From: Rhodocyclaceae bacterium
GTDB lineage: Bacteria; Pseudomonadota; Gammaproteobacteria; Burkholderiales; Rhodocyclaceae
NCBI GenBank assembly: GCA_028687645.1
Contig: JAQTZQ010000007.1
Span: forward strand, 1-55,077
DNA length: 55,077 bases
Direction: 5' to 3'
This document shows, piece after piece, positions 18,098-27,362 of this stretch. How positions within the stretch are numbered: the stretch's first letter is position 1; the number at the start of each line of letters is the position of its first letter. The position numbers were made by a program, and so were the translations under genes. The notes beneath the pieces were generated by a model. It was not told where the DNA came from. It saw only the letters and a program-made list of their open reading frames with translations, and made no database searches.

Positions 18098-19590
18098 AGG
18101 CAGCGTAGCAAGGCATTGCGAAAACGCGCGCAATACATGCGGTCTTCGTTGGTCCATGGCCGGCTGACGCCGCGCTTGACCTCGATCCAGCGCTCAAATG
18201 AGCGGCGCGGCGCGAGGCTGGGGATGGCGGTGTTTTCAGCCATTGGCTTGTCCGGATTGCCGGCCCAGTGTACTTCGAGCGGTTCTGCGCGCCGGAACCA
18301 GTAAATTCTGACCCACTGGCCCGATGTTTTTGGGTGCCGGCTAATGGTTTTGACCGCCATCAGGCCAGCTAGCGGGCTGATCGCCGTGGCGACCGAGGTA
18401 GCCATGCTGGCCAGGGTGTCGGACATGATGGCTGGCTCCGGCTCGGTGAGGAACCAGGCGTCGAGTTCGGATAGGCCAGTATTGTCCGGGCAATGGCCGT
18501 GTGAAACAAAATCGTCACCAATAGCCATGACCAAGCCGTCAGCATTCATCATCTCAAGCAATGGCTGCGGTTGGGTGGCAATCGCCTCGATGGCGGATTC
18601 GTAGGCGGTAAAAATGTTGAGAATTCCTTCGACGCGACGATTCAGCGCATCAATACTCTGCATGCGGCTTTGTGCCAGGTAGCTGCCGAGGCCGAGCGAA
18701 TGCGCCTGCGCCAGCCCGGAGGCCACCTGACAGGCTTCCGGGTCGGGCGTTAGCGGGCTCAGGTGATGGCAGGCAACCAGCCCCCAGAGCTTGCCACCAA
18801 CCTTGATCGGCAAAGAAAATGAGGCGCGCACGCCCATGTGCTCAAGGTATTTGAGATGAACCGGAGAAACACTGCGCAGCAGCGCATTGGTTAAATCGGG
18901 TACGTCGTTGCCCAGTACGGCGGAAACGGGCATGTGAATATCAGGAATGCTGCGCCACGGATTGACCAGGTAAATCCGTCGGGCGATGGCTGGTATGTCG
19001 CTGGCCGGGAAGCGTAAACCCATATAGCTGCCCAAGCCTTCACGAACTTCCTCGGCGACGACCTCACCACTGAAGTCGTCATGGAAGTGATAAAGCATGA
19101 CCCGGTCAAAGCCCGTCACCTCACGTACGCCGAGTAACAGCGCGTGATGGTGGGCAGCCAGTTCGGCGGCATCGCCGGGGGCTTTGAGCAGCGGTAATTG
19201 CAGGCGATGGGCGGCCAGCGATGGTGCGTTGCGCGAGGGCAGCATTTCGACCAGTAAATGCCCACCGGAGATCGTCAGCCAGGCATCCAGCCAGCCAGCA
19301 CAACCTTCGGTGATATGCGAGCAGAGCTGGTTGGCGCCCGGTTTTTGCCGCCCCAGCGCAAACACCAGAGCGGCATGCAGCCAGGGTAGGCTTACGCTAA
19401 CCGGGGTGTTCAGAAGCTCGCCAGCGGGTACGCCGATGTGCGCTTCAAGATTGGCGCTGGCGTGAGTAATCGTTTTGCCGTCCGGCGTCAGCGCGAGCAA
19501 TGCGCCGTAGCTTTGGATGGCACCGGAGCGATGCAGTTGTTCAGATTCGCAACCGGCTGTCAGGGTCGCGAGATCGTAGGTTTGAGTCAT
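18094..19590 (-). CDS. Bacteriophytochrome photosensory core module (PAS-GAF-PHY) without output domain
   Basis: 498 residues from the ATG at 19590 (MTQTYDLATLTAGCESEQL). PAS about 1-120 with Cys14 placed as the biliverdin-attaching Cys of bacteriophytochromes (CESEQLHRSGAIQSYG). GAF about 135-310 with PASDIP, the NPWRS arginine region and the conserved ACHHLSP histidines. PHY about 320-498 with the tongue motif PRRSFERW. All key chromophore-pocket motifs are present, but the protein ends at the end of PHY, with no kinase, GGDEF or other output domain. Its ATG overlaps the TGA of the CheB-CheR-GGDEF-EAL gene, and its TGA overlaps the bphO start. It presumably signals by contact with another protein; the upstream gene product is the obvious partner. 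Confidence 0.9.
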   Translation of the reverse strand: MTQTYDLATLTAGCESEQLHRSGAIQSYGALLALTPDGKTITHASANLEAHIGVPAGELLNTPVSVSLPWLHAALVFALGRQKPGANQLCSHITEGCAGWLDAWLTISGGHLLVEMLPSRNAPSLAAHRLQLPLLKAPGDAAELAAHHHALLLGVREVTGFDRVMLYHFHDDFSGEVVAEEVREGLGSYMGLRFPASDIPAIARRIYLVNPWRSIPDIHMPVSAVLGNDVPDLTNALLRSVSPVHLKYLEHMGVRASFSLPIKVGGKLWGLVACHHLSPLTPDPEACQVASGLAQAHSLGLGSYLAQSRMQSIDALNRRVEGILNIFTAYESAIEAIATQPQPLLEMMNADGLVMAIGDDFVSHGHCPDNTGLSELDAWFLTEPEPAIMSDTLASMATSVATAISPLAGLMAVKTISRHPKTSGQWVRIYWFRRAEPLEVHWAGNPDKPMAENTAIPSLAPRRSFERWIEVKRGVSRPWTNEDRMYCARFRNALLRCL

Positions 19591-22500
19591 GCCAGCGGTG
19601 GGCCTTTGTGTTTGAGCAGCGCGGCGAAGTCGTCGGGCAGGAGTGGGCGGTAGAAATAAAACCCCTGGGCGTATTCGCAACCCAGCGCCATGAGTGCCGT
19701 GACGTGGCTTTCGCGCTCGACACCTTCGGCCACCACCTTGAGATTGAGCGAGTGGGCGAGGCTGATGATAGCAGTGGTGATCGCCATGTCGTCGGCGTTG
19801 GTATCAAGGTCATCGACAAAACTTTTATCCACTTTCAATTCCGCCAGCGGCAGGCGCTTGAGGTAGGCGAGGGAAGAATAGCCGGTGCCGAAGTCATCAA
19901 TGCTCACGGACATCCCGGCAGCGCTCAGGTGTTCAAGAATTTTGCGTGAAAATTCAATGTCCTGCATCAGGCTGCTTTCAGTGACTTCAATGCACAACTG
20001 CGTTGGTGGCACGGCAAATTCATGAACCAGGGTTTCGAGGCGCTGAGAAAATTCGGCATTGCGTAGTTGATGGCTGGAGACATTGACCGAAATCGGCAGC
20101 ACTGCCAGCCCGGCATCCTGCCAGTCACGCATGTGCTGCAATACCAGTTTGAGCGCCCGCTCACCCACCGCATCGATCAAGCCGCAGCGCTCGGCGACTG
20201 GAATGAACTGGCTGGGCGGTACCGCGCCGAGGTGCTCGTCCTTCCAGCGCAGCAAGGCTTCGGCACCAACAACTTGCCCTGTTTTTAGCTCGATCTTGGG
20301 CTGGAAGGCAATAGAGAACTGGTGGTTGTCGAGCGCCATGCGCAGCCCGCTTTCCAGCGTCAGGCGCTGGAGGGCAATGATCTTCATTTCATCGGCAAAA
20401 AACTGGTATTGGTTCTTGCCCCTTTCCTTGGCGCGATACATCGCCGTGTCGGCACTCTTGAGCAGGGTGCTGCTATCGTTGCCATCGTCCGGGTAAATGG
20501 CGATGCCGATACTGGCCGAGCCAAACAGGCTGCGTTCCTGAATCTCAAACGAGGCCGAGAGAAAATCGACAATGCGCGCGGCGATGGCGCGAATCTGGTC
20601 GAGGTCGACATCCACCAGCAGGGCGACAAACTCATCTCCGCCAAGGCGCGCCAGGGTGTCGGCGCCACGGACGCAGGATTGCAGGCGGCGCGCCGCCTCC
20701 TTGAGTAATTCATCGCCGACATCGTGCCCGAGACTGTCGTTAATATTTTTGAAGTTGTCGAGGTCAATGAACAGCACCGCCAGCTTCTGGCGCAAGCGTG
20801 CACCTTGGGCAATGCTGTGCTTGAGCCGGTCGACCAACAGGTTACGGTTTGGCAGGCGGGTCAGTTCGTCATGCGTCGCCATGTACTCGATGCGCCGCTG
20901 GCTGAGCTTGATGGCGCTGATGTCGCTGAAAATATAAACGTAATGTTGTACCGCGCCATCGTTGCCATAAACGGCATTGATGGTCAGCCACTCGGGAAAT
21001 ATCTCACCATTTTTGCGCTGGTTGAACATCTCGCCCTGCCAGAAACCCTGTGCCAAAACTGTCAACTTGATGGCGTCGTAAAAAGCTTTTTCGTGACGCC
21101 CGGAGCGCAGTATGTGAGGACGTTTGCCAATCACTTCATCCGGGGCGTAGCCCGTTATTGTGTTAAATGCGGCGTTGACCGTAATGATTTGGTCACGCTC
21201 ATTGGTCACACAAATGGCTTCGCCGGCACGGTCAAAGACCTTGGCAGCAAGGCGCAATTGTTCCTCGGCCTTGTGTTTGTGCGTCACATCAATGGCTTGT
21301 GTGCAGATAAAGCGCACGCTGCCGTCGTCGGCAAAGATCGGGAAGCTGCTGGCGTCAAGCTGGCGTTTGCCGGCGCTCAGCAGTAGTTCCAGCTGCACCT
21401 CGCAAGCCTGCAAGCTGCCCATCACGGCCAGGTCGCGTTCACGTAACTGCTGGGCTATGTTGGCGGGCAAAAGCTGCATGTCGGTTTTGCCGATGATCTC
21501 TTCGCTGCTCAGCTCAGCCAAACCCAGCACCTGCTTCCAGCGCGGGTTGGCAAAGTGGTAACGGCCAGCGGTGTCTTTCAGGCAGACCAGCGACGGCGAC
21601 TGATTCATGATCGCCAGCAGTTCTTCGCGGCTTTGGCGCAGGCGCAACTCGGCGCGCGCCAGGTCACTTTGGTCGATGACAACCAGCACGATACTTTGCG
21701 TTACGCCGGCAGCGTTGATCGATGGCGTGATAAAGACTTGCCAGGTCAGCTCGCCCTCGCTTACCGCGTAGCTTTCCTTGCGCTGCTCGGTGAGCATTTG
21801 CCCCATGCGTTGCGGCAGGTCGGCCAGGTATTTGGGCAGGCGCAGCACCGCCAGATGCTGACCGGCGACCCCGGCTGGCAAGTCAAAGCGGCGGCTGGCG
21901 TTACTGTTCACGCGTTTGACGAAAAGCTCGGCATCGAAGACCAGCACCGGGAAATCGAGCGTGTTGTACACGCTTTCAAAGTCGGCATTGACGGCGGCCA
22001 GTTCAGCAGATTTGACGAGACTTTCCTCGTTGACCGCAACCAGCTCCTCATTCGAGGCCTGTAACTCCTCATTTGCGGCTTCAAGCTCCTCGTTGGCGGC
22101 TTGCAACTCTTCATTGGCGGCCTGAACCTCCTCATTCAGCGCCTGCATCTCCTCGTTGGCCGAGGCCATTTCTTCGAGCAGAATTTGCAGGTGTTCGCGC
22201 GTGGCAGCCAGTTCGTCGTTGTCGGCAGGTTCGGGTGCGGCCTCATCCTTGGTTTGGTGTGCCTCAAAAACAATGAGGAAGTTTTCATTGCCAGCCTCGC
22301 CGGAGGCCACCGGATAAACCGCCATTTTCCAGGAGTTGGCTGGCGACCGGAGGATGCGCCGGTTGCGGCTTCTCGCCAGTTGTTGCTTGCGCCGGGCGCG
22401 ATTGACCGTGGTCGCCAGCTCGCCCTGCAACTCGGGGACGATGATTTGCGCCAGATTCATCTGTGGCGTGCCCTGGGGCAGGTCGATGAAGTGCGCAATA

Positions 22501-24125
22501 TCGCCACGCGAGTAAAGAATATTGAAGCCCTGATCAATCAGCACAGCGCGCGTCGCAAAATTTTGATCGACCGCATCCATAAAGCGCTGCTCAAGCACCG
22601 GTCTGGTTTTGGCCGTGCTGCGCGGCGGCGCGCTGGAAATCGTGCCGCGTATCACCTGCGCCACATCGGCCCGGCGTGTGCCGCTGCTGCGGCGAAACAA
22701 GCGGTTGCGGCGATCCAGCGGGGTGAACAGATCATCGGGATGATTGGCGTTTTCCGAGCGGCCAAGAAAGGCAATGCCGTCGTCACGCAGCGCAAAATGG
22801 ATTTTTGACAGCGCCTTGATCTGTAGTTCGGCGTTGAAATAAATCAGCACATTGCGGCAGGTGGCCAGATCCAGCCGTAAAAATGGTGGGTCGGAAATCA
22901 GGTTCTGGCGGGCGAAAGTGACGCATTCGCGCAATTGCCGCGAAACCTGCATGCCACCGTCGACTGGTAGAAAATATTTGTTGATGAAATCCACCGGCAA
23001 TTCACTCAGGGCAGCCGACGGGTAAATCCCCCGGCGAGCGACCAGCAAGGCGTCTTCATCAATGTCGGTGGCAAAAATTTGCAGGACGCGTTTTGAAAGC
23101 CGTTCACCAATCGCCTCGGCAAACAGCATGGCGATTGAGTAAACCTCTTCACCCGTGGCGCAGCCGATGACCCAGACCCGACTTTCTTCAAGCATGGATT
23201 TACGGGCGACGATTTCCTTGATACGCAGCGTCAGCGAGCGGAAGGCGTCGCGGTCACGGAAAAATTCGGTGACTGAAATCAGGGTCTCGCGCGCCAGTGC
23301 GTCGAGTTCTTCCTTGTGCTCATGGCAGTGGGTGAGATACGCGCCGAGGTCGGCGCTGTTGGTGGCGGCCAGCCGGCGCTGCAGGCGGCGCATGACGGTC
23401 GCCATCTTGTAGCCGGAAAAATCGATTTCGGTGCGCTGGGTGACCAGGTCAAAAATCTGCGCCAGCTCACTGCCGCGCTCTTCCCAGTGTTCCGCCTTGG
23501 GCAGCACCCCTTCGCAGCGGATCAGGCGTTCGATCTCGGCGCCGATATCGGCGGGGTCAAGAATACGATCAACCACCCCGGCCTCGATGGCCGAGAGCGG
23601 CATGCTCTCGTATTTGGCCGTGCTTGGTGTTTGTGCCATGGAGATGCCGCCGGCCGCCTTGATCGCCTGCAAGCCACGCGTGCCGTCGCCGCCGGTGCCG
23701 GAAAGCACGACACCAATGACGCGTTCGCCGTAATTCTCGGCCAGCGATTGAAAAAACTGGTTGATCGAAGGTTTGGGGGAGATTTCAGGGGAGGTGATGA
23801 CCAACTGAAAGCGGTCGTCTTTCAGGCTGAGATTGAAGCCGGGGGGAATGATGTAAATGTGATTGGGTAACGGTCGGGCGTCGGCAATGGCATCACTGAC
23901 CGGCAGGCTGCTCTCGCGCCCGAGAATTTCGGCCATCAGGCTGCGATGGCTGGGCGACATGTGCTGGGCGACGATATAAATACAGCCGCTATCGATGCGC
24001 AAGTTGGCGACGCAGTGCGTGAGTGCCTCAAGCCCGCCAGCCGAGGCGCCTAAACCGACCCAATAGGTCGGTACTTCTGAGGAAGTGCTGTGTTCCACAA
24101 TGCCATCCTGAATGTGAATGCTCAA
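19587..24125 (-). CDS. CheB-CheR-PAS-GGDEF-EAL multidomain signalling protein
   Basis: 1512 residues, no signal peptide or transmembrane helix seen. CheB methylesterase (about 20-210; GASAGGLEAL, QHMSPSHRSL, SGTGGDGTRG: the Ser, His, Asp triad is kept). CheR methyltransferase (about 225-490; VIGCATGEEVYSIAM SAM site, CRNVLIYF). Degraded PAS-like region, then a long coiled coil of NEEL repeats (about 645-725), three PAS domains (about 735-1105), GGDEF (about 1115-1280; RLGGDEF with RGAD I-site) and EAL (about 1285-1512; GAEALLRW, DDFGTGYSS). Both c-di-GMP domains look catalytically complete. The CheB receiver domain is absent. First gene of the operon with the phytochrome module (ATGA overlap at 19587-19590). 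Adaptation-type methylation combined with c-di-GMP turnover is inferred; the target is unknown. Confidence 0.9.
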   Translation of the reverse strand: MSIHIQDGIVEHSTSSEVPTYWVGLGASAGGLEALTHCVANLRIDSGCIYIVAQHMSPSHRSLMAEILGRESSLPVSDAIADARPLPNHIYIIPPGFNLSLKDDRFQLVITSPEISPKPSINQFFQSLAENYGERVIGVVLSGTGGDGTRGLQAIKAAGGISMAQTPSTAKYESMPLSAIEAGVVDRILDPADIGAEIERLIRCEGVLPKAEHWEERGSELAQIFDLVTQRTEIDFSGYKMATVMRRLQRRLAATNSADLGAYLTHCHEHKEELDALARETLISVTEFFRDRDAFRSLTLRIKEIVARKSMLEESRVWVIGCATGEEVYSIAMLFAEAIGERLSKRVLQIFATDIDEDALLVARRGIYPSAALSELPVDFINKYFLPVDGGMQVSRQLRECVTFARQNLISDPPFLRLDLATCRNVLIYFNAELQIKALSKIHFALRDDGIAFLGRSENANHPDDLFTPLDRRNRLFRRSSGTRRADVAQVIRGTISSAPPRSTAKTRPVLEQRFMDAVDQNFATRAVLIDQGFNILYSRGDIAHFIDLPQGTPQMNLAQIIVPELQGELATTVNRARRKQQLARSRNRRILRSPANSWKMAVYPVASGEAGNENFLIVFEAHQTKDEAAPEPADNDELAATREHLQILLEEMASANEEMQALNEEVQAANEELQAANEELEAANEELQASNEELVAVNEESLVKSAELAAVNADFESVYNTLDFPVLVFDAELFVKRVNSNASRRFDLPAGVAGQHLAVLRLPKYLADLPQRMGQMLTEQRKESYAVSEGELTWQVFITPSINAAGVTQSIVLVVIDQSDLARAELRLRQSREELLAIMNQSPSLVCLKDTAGRYHFANPRWKQVLGLAELSSEEIIGKTDMQLLPANIAQQLRERDLAVMGSLQACEVQLELLLSAGKRQLDASSFPIFADDGSVRFICTQAIDVTHKHKAEEQLRLAAKVFDRAGEAICVTNERDQIITVNAAFNTITGYAPDEVIGKRPHILRSGRHEKAFYDAIKLTVLAQGFWQGEMFNQRKNGEIFPEWLTINAVYGNDGAVQHYVYIFSDISAIKLSQRRIEYMATHDELTRLPNRNLLVDRLKHSIAQGARLRQKLAVLFIDLDNFKNINDSLGHDVGDELLKEAARRLQSCVRGADTLARLGGDEFVALLVDVDLDQIRAIAARIVDFLSASFEIQERSLFGSASIGIAIYPDDGNDSSTLLKSADTAMYRAKERGKNQYQFFADEMKIIALQRLTLESGLRMALDNHQFSIAFQPKIELKTGQVVGAEALLRWKDEHLGAVPPSQFIPVAERCGLIDAVGERALKLVLQHMRDWQDAGLAVLPISVNVSSHQLRNAEFSQRLETLVHEFAVPPTQLCIEVTESSLMQDIEFSRKILEHLSAAGMSVSIDDFGTGYSSLAYLKRLPLAELKVDKSFVDDLDTNADDMAITTAIISLAHSLNLKVVAEGVERESHVTALMALGCEYAQGFYFYRPLLPDDFAALLKHKGPPLA

Positions 24126-24194
24126 GCTTGAAGGCGTGGATTTTTAATCCGCCATCTCAGAGAAGCAATAGGCTTGATTGACTGACAGTCAGGC

Positions 24195-24224
24195 AAAAAA
24201 ATCCCCGACCTGATCAGGCCGGGG
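24195..24224 (-). terminator. Rho-independent terminator of phasin gene
   Basis: On the minus strand a stem CCCCGGCCTG / CAGGTCGGGG (one mismatch pair) with a tight loop is followed by a run of seven T. It starts 10 bases after the phasin stop codon. Confidence 0.85.
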
Positions 24225-24234
24225 TTGATTTGTC

Positions 24235-24804
24235 TCAGGCGGCGATGCGGGCCGGAGTACGGCGCTTTTGAGCAGCGTTGCTGCGTGATGCCTGGGCGCT
24301 CAGGGCGGCGAGTAATTTGCTGCCGCTTTCGCCGGTGACTTCAATGTGCTTTTGCCATTCCTTGGCTTGTTCAAAACCCTTTTGCGTCGCGCCCGTCCAT
24401 GAGCGGACGGTGAGATCAATGATCTCCTGACCCACTGGCGCGGGCTTGATATCGGCGACCGATTTGCTCAGTGATTCACCGAATTGCTTGGCCTGTGCCT
24501 GCAGCAGCGCGTTGATCTGGTTTTGCATGGTGCTGATCAGGGCTTTGCTGCCGAGCAGGTAATCACTGCAAGCCTGGTTGGCGTCTTGCGCCAGTTCGGT
24601 GAACCAAACCGGATTTTGCGCCAGTTGCTGATTGCTAATCAGCGCCTTGCTGTGCTTGGCGATCAGGTTGACGCTGCGCTTGGCCATGGTGGCGTTGAAT
24701 TCCAGCATTTCCTGATTGCCTTCAAAGCTGACGCGCAACAAGTTGAGCAGCATTTCGGCTTGATCAGCAGCAGATAGTTGAACATTTTGAATTGTGTTTT
24801 TCAT
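24235..24804 (-). CDS. phaP: Phasin family protein (polyhydroxyalkanoate granule-associated)
   Basis: 189 residues from the ATG at 24804 (MKNTIQNVQLSAADQAEML), preceded by AAGGAG at good spacing; the frame continues upstream to 24903 without support. All-helical, with the phasin pattern across about 10-160 (FNATMAKRSVNLIAKHSKAL, QNPVWFTELAQDANQACSDYLLGSK). It coats PHA granules and affects their number and size. The C-terminus is basic and Ala-rich (RSNAAQKRRTPARIAA), resembling PHA/DNA-binding tails of some phasins. Single gene with its own terminator; no PHA synthase is in the window. Confidence 0.85.
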   Translation of the reverse strand: MKNTIQNVQLSAADQAEMLLNLLRVSFEGNQEMLEFNATMAKRSVNLIAKHSKALISNQQLAQNPVWFTELAQDANQACSDYLLGSKALISTMQNQINALLQAQAKQFGESLSKSVADIKPAPVGQEIIDLTVRSWTGATQKGFEQAKEWQKHIEVTGESGSKLLAALSAQASRSNAAQKRRTPARIAA

Positions 24805-24920
24805 GATTGGCTCCTTGGTGTGTGCGGGCGCATTTTCTGCCCTTGGTGAGCCAGCGTAAATTGGGTCGATTCCGGCGCGTATTAGGGGTAAACCCCGCGT
24901 CATGCGCGTTTTTAACGAAT

Positions 24921-24954
24921 GATTACGGTCGACCGCGAAAAACAGCCTGTTTTT
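24921..24954 (-). repeat. Dispersed intergenic motif, copy D, with palindrome
   Basis: On the minus strand AAAAACAG-G-CTGTTTTT (24938-24954) is followed by CGCGGTCGACCGTAATC. The palindrome plus T-run, 10 bases after the stop of the DsrC-like gene, could terminate its transcription; the second half matches the window's recurring GGTTGACCGTAAC motif with changes. Confidence 0.45.
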
Positions 24955-24964
24955 ACTGCAGTCA

Positions 24965-25291
24965 TTAACCCGTGCTCCAGCCGCGCGGCCGTTTCATCCC
25001 GGCAATTTTGCAGGCCTGAGCGACATAGCCATAAGGAAACATCTCGAACAGGCGCTTGTGCCCTTCGCCCGGATAGCATTTGTCCAGATGCTTGATGACA
25101 TGCCGGGCGTCCGCGCAGATTTGGTGCTCCTCAAAATACTCACGCATGAAGCGAATCACGTACCAGTGATCGTCATTCAAGGCAATGTCGAGGCCGCGTG
25201 CCAGTTCTTCGGCGACACCCTCATTCCATTCTGACGGCTCGATCAGGTAGCCCTCAGCATCAAGTGTCGGTAAGGCGTTTGTCGGGTCCAT
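24965..25291 (-). CDS. DsrC/TusE-family sulfur-relay-like protein lacking the terminal cysteine
   Basis: 108 residues, typical DsrC/TusE length and fold signature (DAEGYLIEPSEWNEGVAEELA, HWYVIRFMREYFEEH, RLFEMFPYG). In DsrC the C-terminal arm carries CysB and the penultimate CysA; TusE keeps CysA. Here the arm reads QACKIAGMKRPRGWSTG: the CysB position is present, CysA is replaced by Trp, and three residues follow. It therefore cannot form the DsrC intramolecular disulfide or trisulfide, or act like TusE through CysA, so a regulatory or accessory role is more likely than tRNA thiolation. It is divergent from nirS, with a 242-base shared upstream region. Family certain, function not. Confidence 0.8.
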   Translation of the reverse strand: MDPTNALPTLDAEGYLIEPSEWNEGVAEELARGLDIALNDDHWYVIRFMREYFEEHQICADARHVIKHLDKCYPGEGHKRLFEMFPYGYVAQACKIAGMKRPRGWSTG

Positions 25292-25392
25292 ACGCTGCTC
25301 CTCGTGGATTTAATTGCGGCAATATTACATCACCGCTAGATACTTATGGATGACATCGCCACACGATCAATTTCATTGATTTGCCATGTGAA

Positions 25393-25406
25393 TTGATAGC
25401 TATCAA
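25393..25406. promoter_or_regulatory. FNR/DNR-type box, distal site upstream of nirS
   Basis: TTGATAGCTATCAA, a perfect match to TTGAT-N4-ATCAA bound by FNR/ANR/DNR regulators. Its centre is 61 bases upstream of the second box and about 135 bases before the nirS ATG. Confidence 0.75.
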
Positions 25407-25434
25407 GTCCGGATTCGCGCCGAAGCCGCCTTGA

Positions 25435-27264
<1,830 letters not shown>

Positions 27265-27273
27265 GACTAAAGA

Positions 27274-27319
27274 GGGGGGCTATCCATCCGAGAGGTGGAT
27301 TATGCCCCCCTTGCTTTTT
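27274..27319 (+). terminator. Rho-independent terminator of nirS
   Basis: Stem GGGGGGC...GCCCCCC with an inner TCCA/TGGA pairing, followed by TTGCTTTTTG. It starts 9 bases after the nirS stop and separates nirS from the Crp/Fnr-like gene. Confidence 0.85.
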
Positions 27320-27362
27320 GCTTACTATGGTGCTGGAGATAATTTGAGAAATTCCAGCCCAA

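Noticed and set aside
22020-22160. Tandem repeat possibly resembling a CRISPR or VNTR
   Set aside because: The repeats are codons of NEEL heptads in a coiled coil, vary at third positions and have no spacers.
22101-22808. 235-codon plus-strand frame opposite the CheB-CheR-GGDEF-EAL gene
   Set aside because: The reverse frame is supported by many catalytic motifs; this one has none.
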